From Oxyruncus cristatus (lineage: Eukaryota; Chordata; Aves; Passeriformes; Cotingidae), in NCBI GenBank assembly GCA_013399855.1, contig VXAY01003167.1, positions 124,001 to 188,000 of the forward strand: a stretch of 64,000 nucleotides of DNA, read 5' to 3'. Positions within the stretch are counted from its first letter, which is position 1. Every line of letters begins with the position of its first letter. The translations under genes were made by a program, and so were the position numbers. Of this stretch, positions 56,801 through 61,983 are shown one piece after another. The notes beneath the pieces were generated by a model. It saw only the letters and a list, made by a program, of their open reading frames with translations. It searched no databases and was not told the DNA's origin.

Positions 56801-59800
56801 TTCTCTTTGCCTTTGTGTAAGACACACAACAGTTTCAAGCTGATCATATGAGAGAAGACCTTTTTAAGTCAAACCTGTTACACATCTCTTACTGTAGATT
56901 TTGCATAGCCTTCTTGTACAGCACTTCTAACAGATACAGGAAGAGTAGTAGGTCTGCCATATGACGAAGAAACAAAATGGGTGCCCTTCTGCTGAGCGTC
57001 CAAATGGGTTCTTTTAGGGCTTAACGTCTGCTTTGTTGCCTCTGTTGAGCCCATAGTGTTTGAGTGTGTAACCCTCAGTCTTTTGTATGTTTGTGAAGTG
57101 ACTGCTGCCCATGTGTTTAAAAAATAGGATCATTCTTGTATGCTCTGTAGGAATTGTCACCTTCTCCAAGTTTTGGTCAAGTACTTTCTTATGGTACATG
57201 TAGGCAGACATAATTGAAGTGTAGGGGAAGGATTATATTTCTTAAGAGCATATTTGGCTTCTGAAATGTGGGTGAAGCCTTTCTAGAATACATCTTACAA
57301 AACCTTTTCTAAAACAAAATATGACAAGATAGAGTAGAAATAAATTTTTAGCTGTAACTGAAACAGAAACTCTGCTCGTCTTCCATTTCATGAAAATGTA
57401 AAGCCTGAAGCTTCAGGCTTTCTGCTGAAACCTCTCCCTCTGCAAAATAATTATTAAATGTGTGCAATTCCATCCAAATGCTTCTTGGAAAAAGAAGCAG
57501 TTATGTATGCACACCAAATTCTTTCATAGGTCATAGGTCCTTTAAGAGGCTCTCAACATCAGAAATAAGATCTAGAGGTGTATATAATAATACCAGTTTG
57601 TAAGAGCACCATTTTACTTTTTATTGTTGCTTACGTTTCAAAAATAATTTTCAAAATCCAATTCTGATAGATTCCAAAGTAAAATCCCCAAGTTTAGACC
57701 TGTCTGGCAGGCGTTTCAACATTTCCCTCAGCCATTAAAGGTGTTCACATATTTCCCACCTCAAACATAATGACCTACATTTGTTTAAGTCTCAAACTGT
57801 GAGGGAAGGTTTATTGAGCCTAATGACCTGAGGTCCAGAAGCACAGGCTGAGAATCCAGGGTGCCAGATATGGCCGTATTTTTGTATGTTTTACCTTGTG
57901 TCCAGAACTGAATTTTGTGAACAGGTGCTATTTTGAGTCAAAATGCAGGTGTCGGATGAGTATTTTAAATCAGCTAACAGTGTTAAACTGAAAGAGAGTA
58001 GGATTAGATTAGATGTTAGTTCTTCCTTGTGAGGGTGGTGAGGCACTGGAACAAGGTTGCCCAGGGAAGCTGTGGATGCCCCATCCCTGGAAGTGTTCAA
58101 GACCAGGCTGGACAAGGCTCTGAGCAAGCTGGTCTAGTGGAAGGTGTCCCTGCCCATGGCTGATGGTCTTTAGGGTCTCTTTCAACCCAAATCATTCTTG
58201 ATTCTGTGCATAGTGAAGGAAATATTTATGTTGGTTTTAATTTATTTTAAATATTAAATACTTGTCACAGTTCTATAATGAGACAGTGTGGTTCTTTGCT
58301 ATTTGTGCTACTAGCCCTCTAAAAAAGATTAAAAAACCATCACTAAACTTGACAGAATATTCAGAATATTTAGAATATTTTGAAATACACAGAGAGAAAG
58401 AACAGTATAGGTTATCACTGAAAGTGCTATGTGCCTAGTTGGCATAATTTAAAACATGCAGGAACAGACTGTTTTTTCTTTCCTAAAATAAATAGATGTA
58501 TGCAAACACTAACTAATACTTTTTGCAAGAATTCAAACTGAAATTAGTTAAAAAAAATTAGAATATTTTAATGAAGTAGATATTACTGAAGTTGTTTTTC
58601 CATGTCATACAGTGGTAGGAAGTCTGGGTCACTCAAATCTCTAACCGAGCTGTGTTCTCTCTATGTTATCTTTTGGCTATAATATCACCTTTTTTAAGAA
58701 TATGCTTTTGCTTTAGAACTTGTTTATTGTCTTTAAATAGTATTGTTGTCTCCATGGTGCAGAGTTTGAACAGGCTGATACCATTTAACACATAATGTGT
58801 GAAATCTGAAAGTTGCCCCCTTATTTTCTCATCAGTTGCATTTTTCACTGACTGATACCTCTTATATTATCTTCTTTCTTTTCTCTTAGCTGGTTGCTCT
58901 CTATGTATTTATTCCACCATCTTCTTTTTTTTCCATCCTTCATAATTTATGTTAAACCTACAGACATGAGGTATGGAATTAACGTTAAGCCCATCATTCA
59001 TCACCTCAGATACTTTCTTGGCACTGGGTTTCCCTCTTCTCCATGTTTTGTTTGGCTTGTCTGTTTTGTTTACACTCTCTCAGGGCACAGCCTGGGTTGC
59101 CCCAGAGCTCTTCTCTGTTGAGTGCTTTTATGATATTAGGCCCTTGGCTTCAAATTAAGCTGTATATCTTTACCTAATATCTGTGAATAGCACCTTCTCA
59201 GCGAGCAGCTTCTTTGCTATTCTCAACGGCTGTTGAAATTGTTCACCCACAGGGTGTCTTATTTCTGGCCAGTGTTCCATTTCCTCTTTCTTCTTCTTAG
59301 TCATCTGTTTGACTCAGCCTCATACAGTCAGAAAGGATGAGACAACTGGGTAAGCTCAGATATAGAATCATAGAATCATAGAATCAGACGGGTTAGAAAG
59401 GACCTCTGAGATCATCAAGTCCAACCCTTGATCCAACACCCCCGCGGTTACCAGACTATGGCACTAAGTGCCACATCCAGCCTCATCTTGAAAACCTCCA
59501 GGGACGGAGAATCCACCACTTCCCTGGGCAGCCCATTCCAATGCCTGATTACCCTCTCAGTAAAGAATTTCTTTCTGATATCTAACCTAAACCTCCCCTG
59601 GCACAGCTTAAGGCCGAGCCCTCTTGTCCTACTACTGGTTGCCTGGGAGAAGAGACCAACCCCCACCTGGCTACAACCTCCTGTCAGGGAGTTGTAGAGA
59701 GTGATGAGGTCTCCCCTGAGTCTTCCCTTCTCCAGGCTAAACAACCCCAGCTCCCTCAGCCTCTCCTCATAGGACTTGTGCTCAAGTCCCTTCACCAGCC

Positions 59801-61983
59801 TGGTTGCTCTTGTCTGGACCTGCTCCAGCACCTCAATATCCTTCCTGAACTGAGGGGCCCAGAACTGGCCACAATACTCCAGGTGTGGCCTCACCAGTGC
59901 TAAAAGCAATACAGATACCCTTCCTTGAGTATTACATCACTGGAAGGGAAATGTTGGTCCTCTTTGGCTCATACTTTAACTTTTGGGATGTGTAATTTGC
60001 CATAGTTTCCAGGTTTTTTTTCCTGCTGGAAGTAGTGCTATATAATGTGTCCTGGGGAAACTCTGGCAATCATTTGCTTTCTTCAAATTGTGAGGGTTTT
60101 TTCACTGCCCCTGGTTCACAACGAGTGTTAGCAATTGTCTGTATCATAAAATGCATGTCTTGATGTTTTTTGTCTCTTCAAGGTATGGATGATGCTTTAA
60201 AGTGCAACTTTTTGTCAAACGTTTTTATGTAACAAGGGCAGTGGTGTTGGCCTGTCAGTGAAAGAGACAGAACAAGCCATCTCTAGCATGTGAAACAGTT
60301 TGGTTTCCCAATAATTTTTTCTAACTAACTATGAATAAGGAAGAGGGCATGAGACAGGGAAAGCAAATTTGAAAGCTGTAAACAGGGACACGTGGGAAGG
60401 CAGTTGAGAATTGCTTCTCAATTCTGTTCCTGTTAAGCAGAAGGAGTGGGAAATGGCTGTCTTGCTTTGTTATTCAAAGAGAGAGGTATGCAAATTTGCA
60501 TAATTTCCAAATGTTTAGGATTGATCACCTGAAATTTTGACACTAATGCTAATTTGGAGTACTTCAGAATGTCAGCTGAAAGGCCATCTACTTTATTTCA
60601 GTGGCTCCTCAGTGCATTCAAGGAAACTTTCTCAAATTCATTAGAAATCTGACAGATTGGGAACTAGGGGCAAAATCTTAGGCTAATTTTATCTTACACT
60701 GTTACCATGTATTATTTCTGGTACTCATAATTCTTGTATTTTTCAGGCTACTATACTTTTAAAATAGAGTTTCTACTTCTGCTTGCTGTTTAACTGTGAC
60801 TATACCTTTGACAAAATGCTGAGAGTTGCATTGCTCTGCCAGTGTATGTTATTTAAAATTATCTTCTAGTTTGTTTTTTTAATCCCCATTATGCAGATCT
60901 TTTGTTTTCTTAATGATTATATTGTTAATGTGGAATAATTCTTTTAGCCTCTAGCTCCTTATATTGATTTTGTTTATACAGAAAAAGTGTAATTAATTTT
61001 CCTCTCCACTTGAGAAATTTAAGCTTGCACTGAAAATACATGAAAAAGCTAGAAATGCACTGTCCACCATAAACAATCTTTTCAGGCAAAAGAAAATACA
61101 AACTTACAATGTCTGGGTAATTCCACATACGATTTATACATACAGCATGAAAGTATCTGGTTTTATTAGAATTATCCTAAGTTATGAATTTAAATAATTC
61201 TAAGTTATGAATTCTTATAAACTATATAAACAAATGGAATGACCAGCCACATTTGCTAATGGTCAATACAAAGTGGAGATGAATATTGATAAAACTGATT
61301 ATTTTCACTAGAAAATGTGAATCACTCGTTGTTAAGACAAAATCTGACTGTAAATTATGGTTGGGAAACATAACACCACTAAGGCACATCTGAACAAGAG
61401 ACTTACCGTACTCTACTCAGAAGCAACATTTGGTTTCTTAAGTGGTGTATTCCTCTGAAGACACAAGACAGCAAATAACTAACTATTGGTTTACAATTCA
61501 CCCTTAGGGGTTTGTTTATTCTGAAATAGCCTTTCATTAATAAGATAATTCTAAATCAAAGTTTAACTAAGCTTTTGCTACCTTTGTCAGCTCTTGTGGT
61601 TTACCACTGAAGTGAGTGAGTTTTTATCTGCCTCTTCTCACATGCTGGGACTCAAGTTAATGGGTGACAATACTCATCAATGTATTGAAGGGGTCTGTAA
61701 GTTGCATTTTCCTTTGGAGTGTGACTCCTGTAATTTATAATTTGATATATGTGTTAGGGAATCTAGAAAAATGTAGAAAGAACTCACTTGTGGTAACAAT
61801 GCTCAATGGTTTTTAACTTTTATTTTTCTCTTTTCTGATTTTTTTTCTTAGAATCAACTTTCCTCTACGAATAAAGGCTCTTCCAAGGGAAACTATGCTG
61901 ACAATAAAACTACTGGGAGTAAACAGGGCCTCTAAAAATACAGAAGTGCTTGCTTGGACATGCTCCCCATTGTATCCAAAAGA
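1683..61983 (+). CDS. PIK3C2G: PIK3C2G, 5' half of the coding region (12 coding exons, spliced)
   Basis: Class II PI3-kinase gamma subunit, a lipid kinase that phosphorylates the 3-position of PtdIns or PtdIns4P on membranes. Joining 1683-2324, 5720-5802, 9874-10031, 13345-13456, 20259-20361, 28973-29028, 31314-31377, 36205-36327, 43080-43113, 51863-52058, 55785-55907 and 61852-61983 gives 1826 coding bases. Every intron is GT-AG and I see no stop. Predicted residues: 1-256 N-terminal region with the family motif [11 protein letters not shown] at 38-48; about 257-350 PI3K Ras-binding domain; 350-505 linker; from about 507 ([15 protein letters not shown]) the PI3K C2 domain, unfinished at 608. 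Identification rests on collinear similarity, exon by exon, to mammalian PIK3C2G as I remember it, including matching lengths across most junctions. The helical, kinase, PX and C-terminal C2 parts are absent because the window ends. PIK3C2A and PIK3C2B are less likely, since the linker and N-terminus follow the gamma form. Confidence 0.93.
2325..5719 (+). other. PIK3C2G intron (3.4 kb)
   Basis: In-frame reading past the donor meets a stop at 2343-2345, and an AATAAA lies at 2452-2457. A purine-rich patch spans about 3375-4190 on the + strand. No repeat family was recognised with confidence. Confidence 0.7.
5720..5802 (+). CDS. PIK3C2G: PIK3C2G exon, residues 215-241
   Basis: 83 bases between acceptor tgatatttctag and donor GTAAGT, phase 0 to 2. 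Encodes [13 protein letters not shown] and on to FCNVVEK. This matches the conserved stretch (SIQLVE, FCN.V.K) just before the Ras-binding domain in mammalian PIK3C2G. Confidence 0.9.
5803..9873 (+). other. PIK3C2G intron (4.1 kb)
   Basis: Contains the ERV LTR at 5889-6441, a near-perfect 22-base inverted repeat at 7611-7632 and a poly-T run at 8803-8820. The rest is unassigned AT-rich sequence. Confidence 0.7.
5889..6441 (+). mobile_element. Avian ERV LTR (probably solo), with an inverted LTR end attached
   Basis: From ctgactgagatggagttaat the sequence follows an LTR I recall from avian endogenous retroviruses: a GCTGAGCAGTG block, a CATCAAGGCT block, an ATATGATGTC..GCTCAGCA block, and near the 3' end ATTAAACTGTC..TTATCTTGACCCA. 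From about 6395 to 6441 (cttggtgggcacctggcatc) it matches, inverted, the start of another avian LTR class. No gag or pol reading frame lies next to it, so it is a remnant LTR only. The family name is from memory of consensus sequences and should be treated as approximate. Confidence 0.7.
9874..10031 (+). CDS. PIK3C2G: PIK3C2G exon, start of Ras-binding domain (residues 242-294)
   Basis: 158 bases, acceptor attttctttccag, donor GTAAGT at 10032, phase 2 to 1. Encodes [20 protein letters not shown] and onward. The TGKIWSVTT segment is the conserved entry into the PI3K Ras-binding domain, followed by the first beta strands (KFRISVWTD). Confidence 0.93.
10032..13344 (+). other. PIK3C2G intron (3.3 kb)
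   Basis: Contains the CR1 fragment at 10461-10695 and A-rich runs near 10997 and 13249. Nothing else recognisable. Confidence 0.7.
10461..10695 (+). mobile_element. CR1 LINE 3' fragment
   Basis: Divergent CR1 3' end in + orientation: gaacagtttgcccatgga, then gtgaagcctccagcct, ggaggtttttaagg, a degenerate ctgatctgaattcagtgttg, and cctgaggttcttcccaacct near 10660-10680 as in the terminal CR1 untranslated segment. No octamer tail is preserved intact. Confidence 0.8.
13345..13456 (+). CDS. PIK3C2G: PIK3C2G exon, Ras-binding domain (residues 295-331)
   Basis: 112 bases, acceptor ctttatttacag, donor GTAAGT at 13457, phase 1 to 2. Encodes [19 protein letters not shown] and on to [11 protein letters not shown]. 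The DLIVEIL helix and the L.V.GS.EFLQ segment are typical of the Ras-binding domain of class I and II PI3Ks. Confidence 0.94.
13457..20258 (+). other. PIK3C2G intron (6.8 kb)
   Basis: Unlike the later introns I see no clear CR1 copy here. It has poly-T/A runs (14641-14662, 16538-16551, 18784-18796), a direct 13-base repeat near 17954 and 17991, and a slightly GC-richer unassigned patch at 18180-18370. Confidence 0.65.
20259..20361 (+). CDS. PIK3C2G: PIK3C2G exon, end of Ras-binding domain (residues 332-366)
   Basis: 103 bases, acceptor ccccaaattgcag, donor GTAAGT at 20362, phase 2 to 0. Encodes [13 protein letters not shown] followed by the strand CVQLRLHN. The LGSHE....K....QL pattern closes the Ras-binding domain in the PIK3C2 family. 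Confidence 0.93.
20816..20845. repeat. (GT)15 microsatellite
   Basis: Uninterrupted TG/GT dinucleotide run of about 30 bases, likely length-variable. Confidence 0.95.
24474..24725 (+). mobile_element. CR1-like 3' end, + orientation
   Basis: Reads gtgggtgttcaaacaccaga, gttcccagaaaagcggtcag, ggcattggacaagcccttca, cttggtcagccctaaagagg, and gttggagtagatg...gatcccgaccaactgaacta. This is the order of an avian CR1 3' end. It then runs through CT-rich sequence into attccatcccattccc, where it meets the - strand CR1 piece that follows. Confidence 0.75.
24728..24915 (-). mobile_element. CR1 reverse-transcriptase fragment
   Basis: On the - strand, [18 protein letters not shown] followed (after a frame change) by [18 protein letters not shown] corresponds to the GIHPRVL.EL and W..A.V.PI.KKG blocks of CR1 reverse transcriptase. 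It abuts the RING ORF on its right. Frameshifts make it non-functional. Confidence 0.75.
24946..24951 (-). terminator. AATAAA poly(A) signal of the RING ORF
   Basis: On the - strand, AATAAA lies within 40 bases of the stop codon at 24988, inside cacccaataaatagcagg. This gives the RING ORF a very short 3'UTR if used. Confidence 0.5.
24988..25629 (-). CDS. TOPORS-like RING-finger E3 ligase ORF, antisense in a PIK3C2G intron
   Basis: Open frame of 213 codons; the internal ATG at 25575 (gacATGG, good context, just after an acceptor-like ctctcttggcag) gives 195 codons beginning MASGAKE, as in the region upstream of the RING of vertebrate TOPORS. The RING is C3HC4, residues 56-94 of the long form (bases 25464-25348): C56, C59, C72, H74, C77, C80, C91, C94, with CMHKFCFRC and CPVC, then LLHSVR...D(Y)EE as in TOPORS. 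All eight zinc ligands are present, so E3 activity is plausible by family. The Arg/Ser-rich and SUMO-ligase parts of the >1000-residue TOPORS are missing; the tail is Ala/Pro/Gln/Ser-rich with no domain. An AATAAA on this strand at 24951-24946 follows the stop by under 40 bases. The GC content is clearly higher than in the surroundings. Either a small functional gene or a young repeat-borne copy; expression cannot be judged here. Confidence 0.7.
   Translation of the reverse strand: MLLLPDKLQHFAHLSWQDMASGAKEDTGESSCAESGGSLSQSPQAGPLEAEEDSQCPICLGHMKKPAYVTYCMHKFCFRCIRQWARGRDNCPVCRQPMEKLLHSVRGDGDYEECEVGLSARLQRMMAMEWGLQALPAATLQPAQAAHDQQPLAGRRGLLGTESAQRQDAAPGTSSAPSQQVPTSSASYETAPLRAGECPAGPAVPLDPHNGTE
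25640..25990 (-). other. Upstream flank of the RING ORF (part repeated at 26610-26712)
   Basis: Moderately GC-rich sequence 5' of the RING frame on the - strand. No continuous frame joins it to the RING. The part near 25722-25830 recurs at 26610-26712 with roughly 80% identity by eye (shared agaaggaaagcctctc and gtttcccctc). It may hold a 5' non-coding exon or promoter of the RING gene, but I see no TATA box or clear initiator. Confidence 0.4.
26055..26130 (+). mobile_element. Second copy of the CR1 3' end
   Basis: cacttggactggattatcat and ggtccctaccaaatggacta align with the end of the 24474-24725 element. The following sequence (attccattccattccatttc) again runs directly into a - strand CR1 reverse-transcriptase piece. 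Confidence 0.6.
26130..26381 (-). mobile_element. CR1 reverse-transcriptase fragment, second copy
   Basis: A - strand frame reads [57 protein letters not shown]. These are the early CR1 reverse-transcriptase blocks in order. The KKGT..W.GM end matches the copy at 24728-24915, so both carry the same junction to a + strand CR1 3' end. Confidence 0.8.
26710..26850 (-). pseudogene. Decayed second copy of the TOPORS-like RING
   Basis: Reading the - strand from about 26830 gives [20 protein letters not shown] and then QFCF, W, ARGRD. This is collinear with [20 protein letters not shown] of the intact copy. The second, third and sixth zinc ligands are replaced (C to Y, C to S, C to D), and the last C..C pair is gone because the sequence switches near 26712 into the copy of the upstream flank. 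No functional RING can form. Confidence 0.75.
27589..27616. other. Assembly gap (28 N)
   Basis: N run flanked on both sides by poly-T (27571-27588 and 27617-27628), probably a collapsed homopolymer or low-complexity tract. Confidence 0.99.
28045..28745 (-). mobile_element. CR1 LINE pol fragment
   Basis: On the - strand, [20 protein letters not shown] then [18 protein letters not shown] and [10 protein letters not shown] are CR1 reverse-transcriptase blocks. The catalytic F-A-D-D box reads FAED, so the enzyme would be inactive. Towards 28045 it continues with degraded later pol sequence (GLEHK-type and AWT-type segments) without reaching the octamer tail. Confidence 0.9.
28973..29028 (+). CDS. 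PIK3C2G: PIK3C2G short exon, linker helix (residues 367-384)
   Basis: 56 bases behind a long pyrimidine tract (ttatttctttacttttgaag). Phase 0 to 2, reading [19 protein letters not shown] placed it because the next exon needs an incoming phase of 2 and because it aligns without gaps to the mammalian segment that precedes the next exon (hydrophobic L..LL....V pattern). The donor is weak (GG|GTTAGC). The acceptor could also lie a few bases away. This is the least certain exon of the set. Confidence 0.62.
29029..31313 (+). other. PIK3C2G intron (2.3 kb)
   Basis: Only a short CR1 tail remnant (30868-30930) is recognisable. Confidence 0.7.
30868..30930 (-). mobile_element. CR1 3'-end remnant
   Basis: gaatcataaaatcgtttaag, agaaaagacctttaaaatca and tcatcaagtctaaccat match the reversed terminal tail of CR1. 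Only about 60 bases remain recognisable. Confidence 0.6.
31314..31377 (+). CDS. PIK3C2G: PIK3C2G exon, linker (residues 385-406)
   Basis: 64 bases, acceptor ttttctgatttccag, donor GTATTT at 31378, phase 2 to 0. Encodes [19 protein letters not shown] followed by Asn-Glu. It aligns gaplessly to the mammalian linker (L.....Y....YLL). The other two frames contain stops, so the incoming phase is fixed. Confidence 0.85.
34693..34712. repeat. (TAGA)n microsatellite
   Basis: Five tandem TAGA units within tttagatagatagatagata. Confidence 0.9.
35812..35840 (-). mobile_element. Possible CR1 tail remnant
   Basis: cacagaatcataaaacctca resembles the reversed CR1 terminal repeat. It is too short to be sure. 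Confidence 0.3.
36205..36327 (+). CDS. PIK3C2G: PIK3C2G exon, linker (residues 407-447)
   Basis: 123 bases, acceptor ctttgctgtcaacag, donor GTAAAA, phase 0 to 0. Encodes [19 protein letters not shown] then ITDAVKKL. This is close to the gamma-isoform segment containing KKICSVLGCVE and ITDAV, one of the clearest matches to PIK3C2G. Confidence 0.95.
36328..43079 (+). other. PIK3C2G intron (6.8 kb)
   Basis: Contains the CR1 fragment at 41493-42115. The rest is unassigned; small triplet runs occur at 39270-39300 and 39708-39722. Confidence 0.7.
41493..42115 (-). mobile_element. CR1 LINE 3' fragment
   Basis: Begins with a reversed tail (catagaatatcttaagctgg, agggatccacaagggtcatt). The - strand frames then read [20 protein letters not shown] and [20 protein letters not shown], the C-terminal CR1 pol signature, followed by further pol sequence up to a degenerate part near 42115. 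It is interrupted by several frameshifts. Confidence 0.9.
43080..43113 (+). CDS. PIK3C2G: PIK3C2G 34-base microexon (residues 448-458)
   Basis: Only 34 bases, acceptor tttgtctttatag, donor GTAAAG, phase 0 to 1, reading [11 protein letters not shown]. It is needed to bridge the phase 0 exit of the previous exon and the phase 1 entry of the next. It aligns without gaps to the mammalian peptide (S.ET..K) immediately before the LIE..TEL segment. Confidence 0.85.
45455..46131 (+). mobile_element. CR1 LINE 3' fragment with octamer tail
   Basis: + strand frame 45514-45807 reads [60 protein letters not shown] and [20 protein letters not shown], then breaks at a stop near 45805. The remaining 3' part, including the RHW.GLPREVV region, is in another frame. 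Ends with gattctatgattctatga at 46114-46131. It is very similar to the - strand copy at 59364-59905. Confidence 0.95.
51188..51210. other. Assembly gap (23 N)
   Basis: N run in an intron, about 650 bases before the exon at 51863. No low-complexity sequence is visible at its edges. Confidence 0.99.
51863..52058 (+). CDS. PIK3C2G: PIK3C2G exon, linker end and start of PI3K C2 domain (residues 459-523)
   Basis: 196 bases, acceptor ctctctcttctcag, donor GTAGGA, phase 1 to 2. Begins [20 protein letters not shown] and ends [18 protein letters not shown]. The second part is the first strand and loop of the PI3K-type C2 domain, nearly invariant in PIK3C2G. Confidence 0.96.
53391..53458. repeat. AT-rich dinucleotide tract
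   Basis: Interrupted (TA)n over about 68 bases, self-complementary and able to form hairpins. Confidence 0.85.
54424..54485. repeat. A-rich tract followed by (GA)n
   Basis: (CAAAA)n-like sequence, a pure A run, then about eight GA units. Confidence 0.9.
54928..55432 (-). mobile_element. CR1 LINE 3' fragment
   Basis: Starts with agaatcatataatagcctgg and gttggaaaggatcttaaaga (reversed 3' end). It goes through ctggccttgaacgcttccag, cctcaccaccctcacaggga and ctgaacagccccaactctcc, to the ctcctctggacctgctctga block near 55360. Typical CR1 order, truncated at about 55432. Confidence 0.9.
55785..55907 (+). CDS. PIK3C2G: PIK3C2G exon, PI3K C2 domain (residues 524-564)
   Basis: 123 bases, acceptor ttctcatttgtag, donor GTAAGT at 55908, phase 2 to 2. 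Encodes a [16 protein letters not shown] stretch and ends [10 protein letters not shown]. The LTYAGK..CQV and W.E motifs are standard for PI3K C2 strands. Confidence 0.94.
57985..58206 (+). mobile_element. CR1 LINE 3' fragment
   Basis: + orientation: gtgagggtggtgaggcactg, aggttgcccagggaagctgt, ccatccctggaagtgttcaa, gaccaggctggacaaggctc, then gtctctttcaacccaaatca and a degenerate tail attcttgattctgtg. Only the last 220 bases of the element are present. Confidence 0.9.
59364..59905 (-). mobile_element. CR1 LINE 3' fragment with open pol frame and octamer tail
   Basis: The - strand frame 59909-59448 is open for 153 codons and covers the C-terminal pol region: [60 protein letters not shown] and [19 protein letters not shown]. 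The 3' tail at 59364-59386 is tandem catagaat octamers. The undamaged frame suggests a comparatively recent insertion; it is 5'-truncated and cannot move alone. Confidence 0.95.
61852..61983 (+). CDS. PIK3C2G: PIK3C2G exon, PI3K C2 domain (residues 565-608)
   Basis: 132 bases, acceptor tgattttttttcttag, donor GTAAGT at 61984, phase 2 to 2. Starts [20 protein letters not shown] and ends [11 protein letters not shown]. The INFP..I..LPRE..L...L and LAW...LY motifs are diagnostic of the C2 domain core. The next canonical exon is not recognised in the 2 kb that remain, except for the candidate at 63747. Confidence 0.96.

Larger units (their letters stand above)
55908..61851 (+). other. PIK3C2G intron (5.9 kb)
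   Basis: Contains CR1 copies at 57985-58206 (+) and 59364-59905 (-) and a perfect 22-base palindrome at 57400-57421. The remainder is unassigned. Confidence 0.7.
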
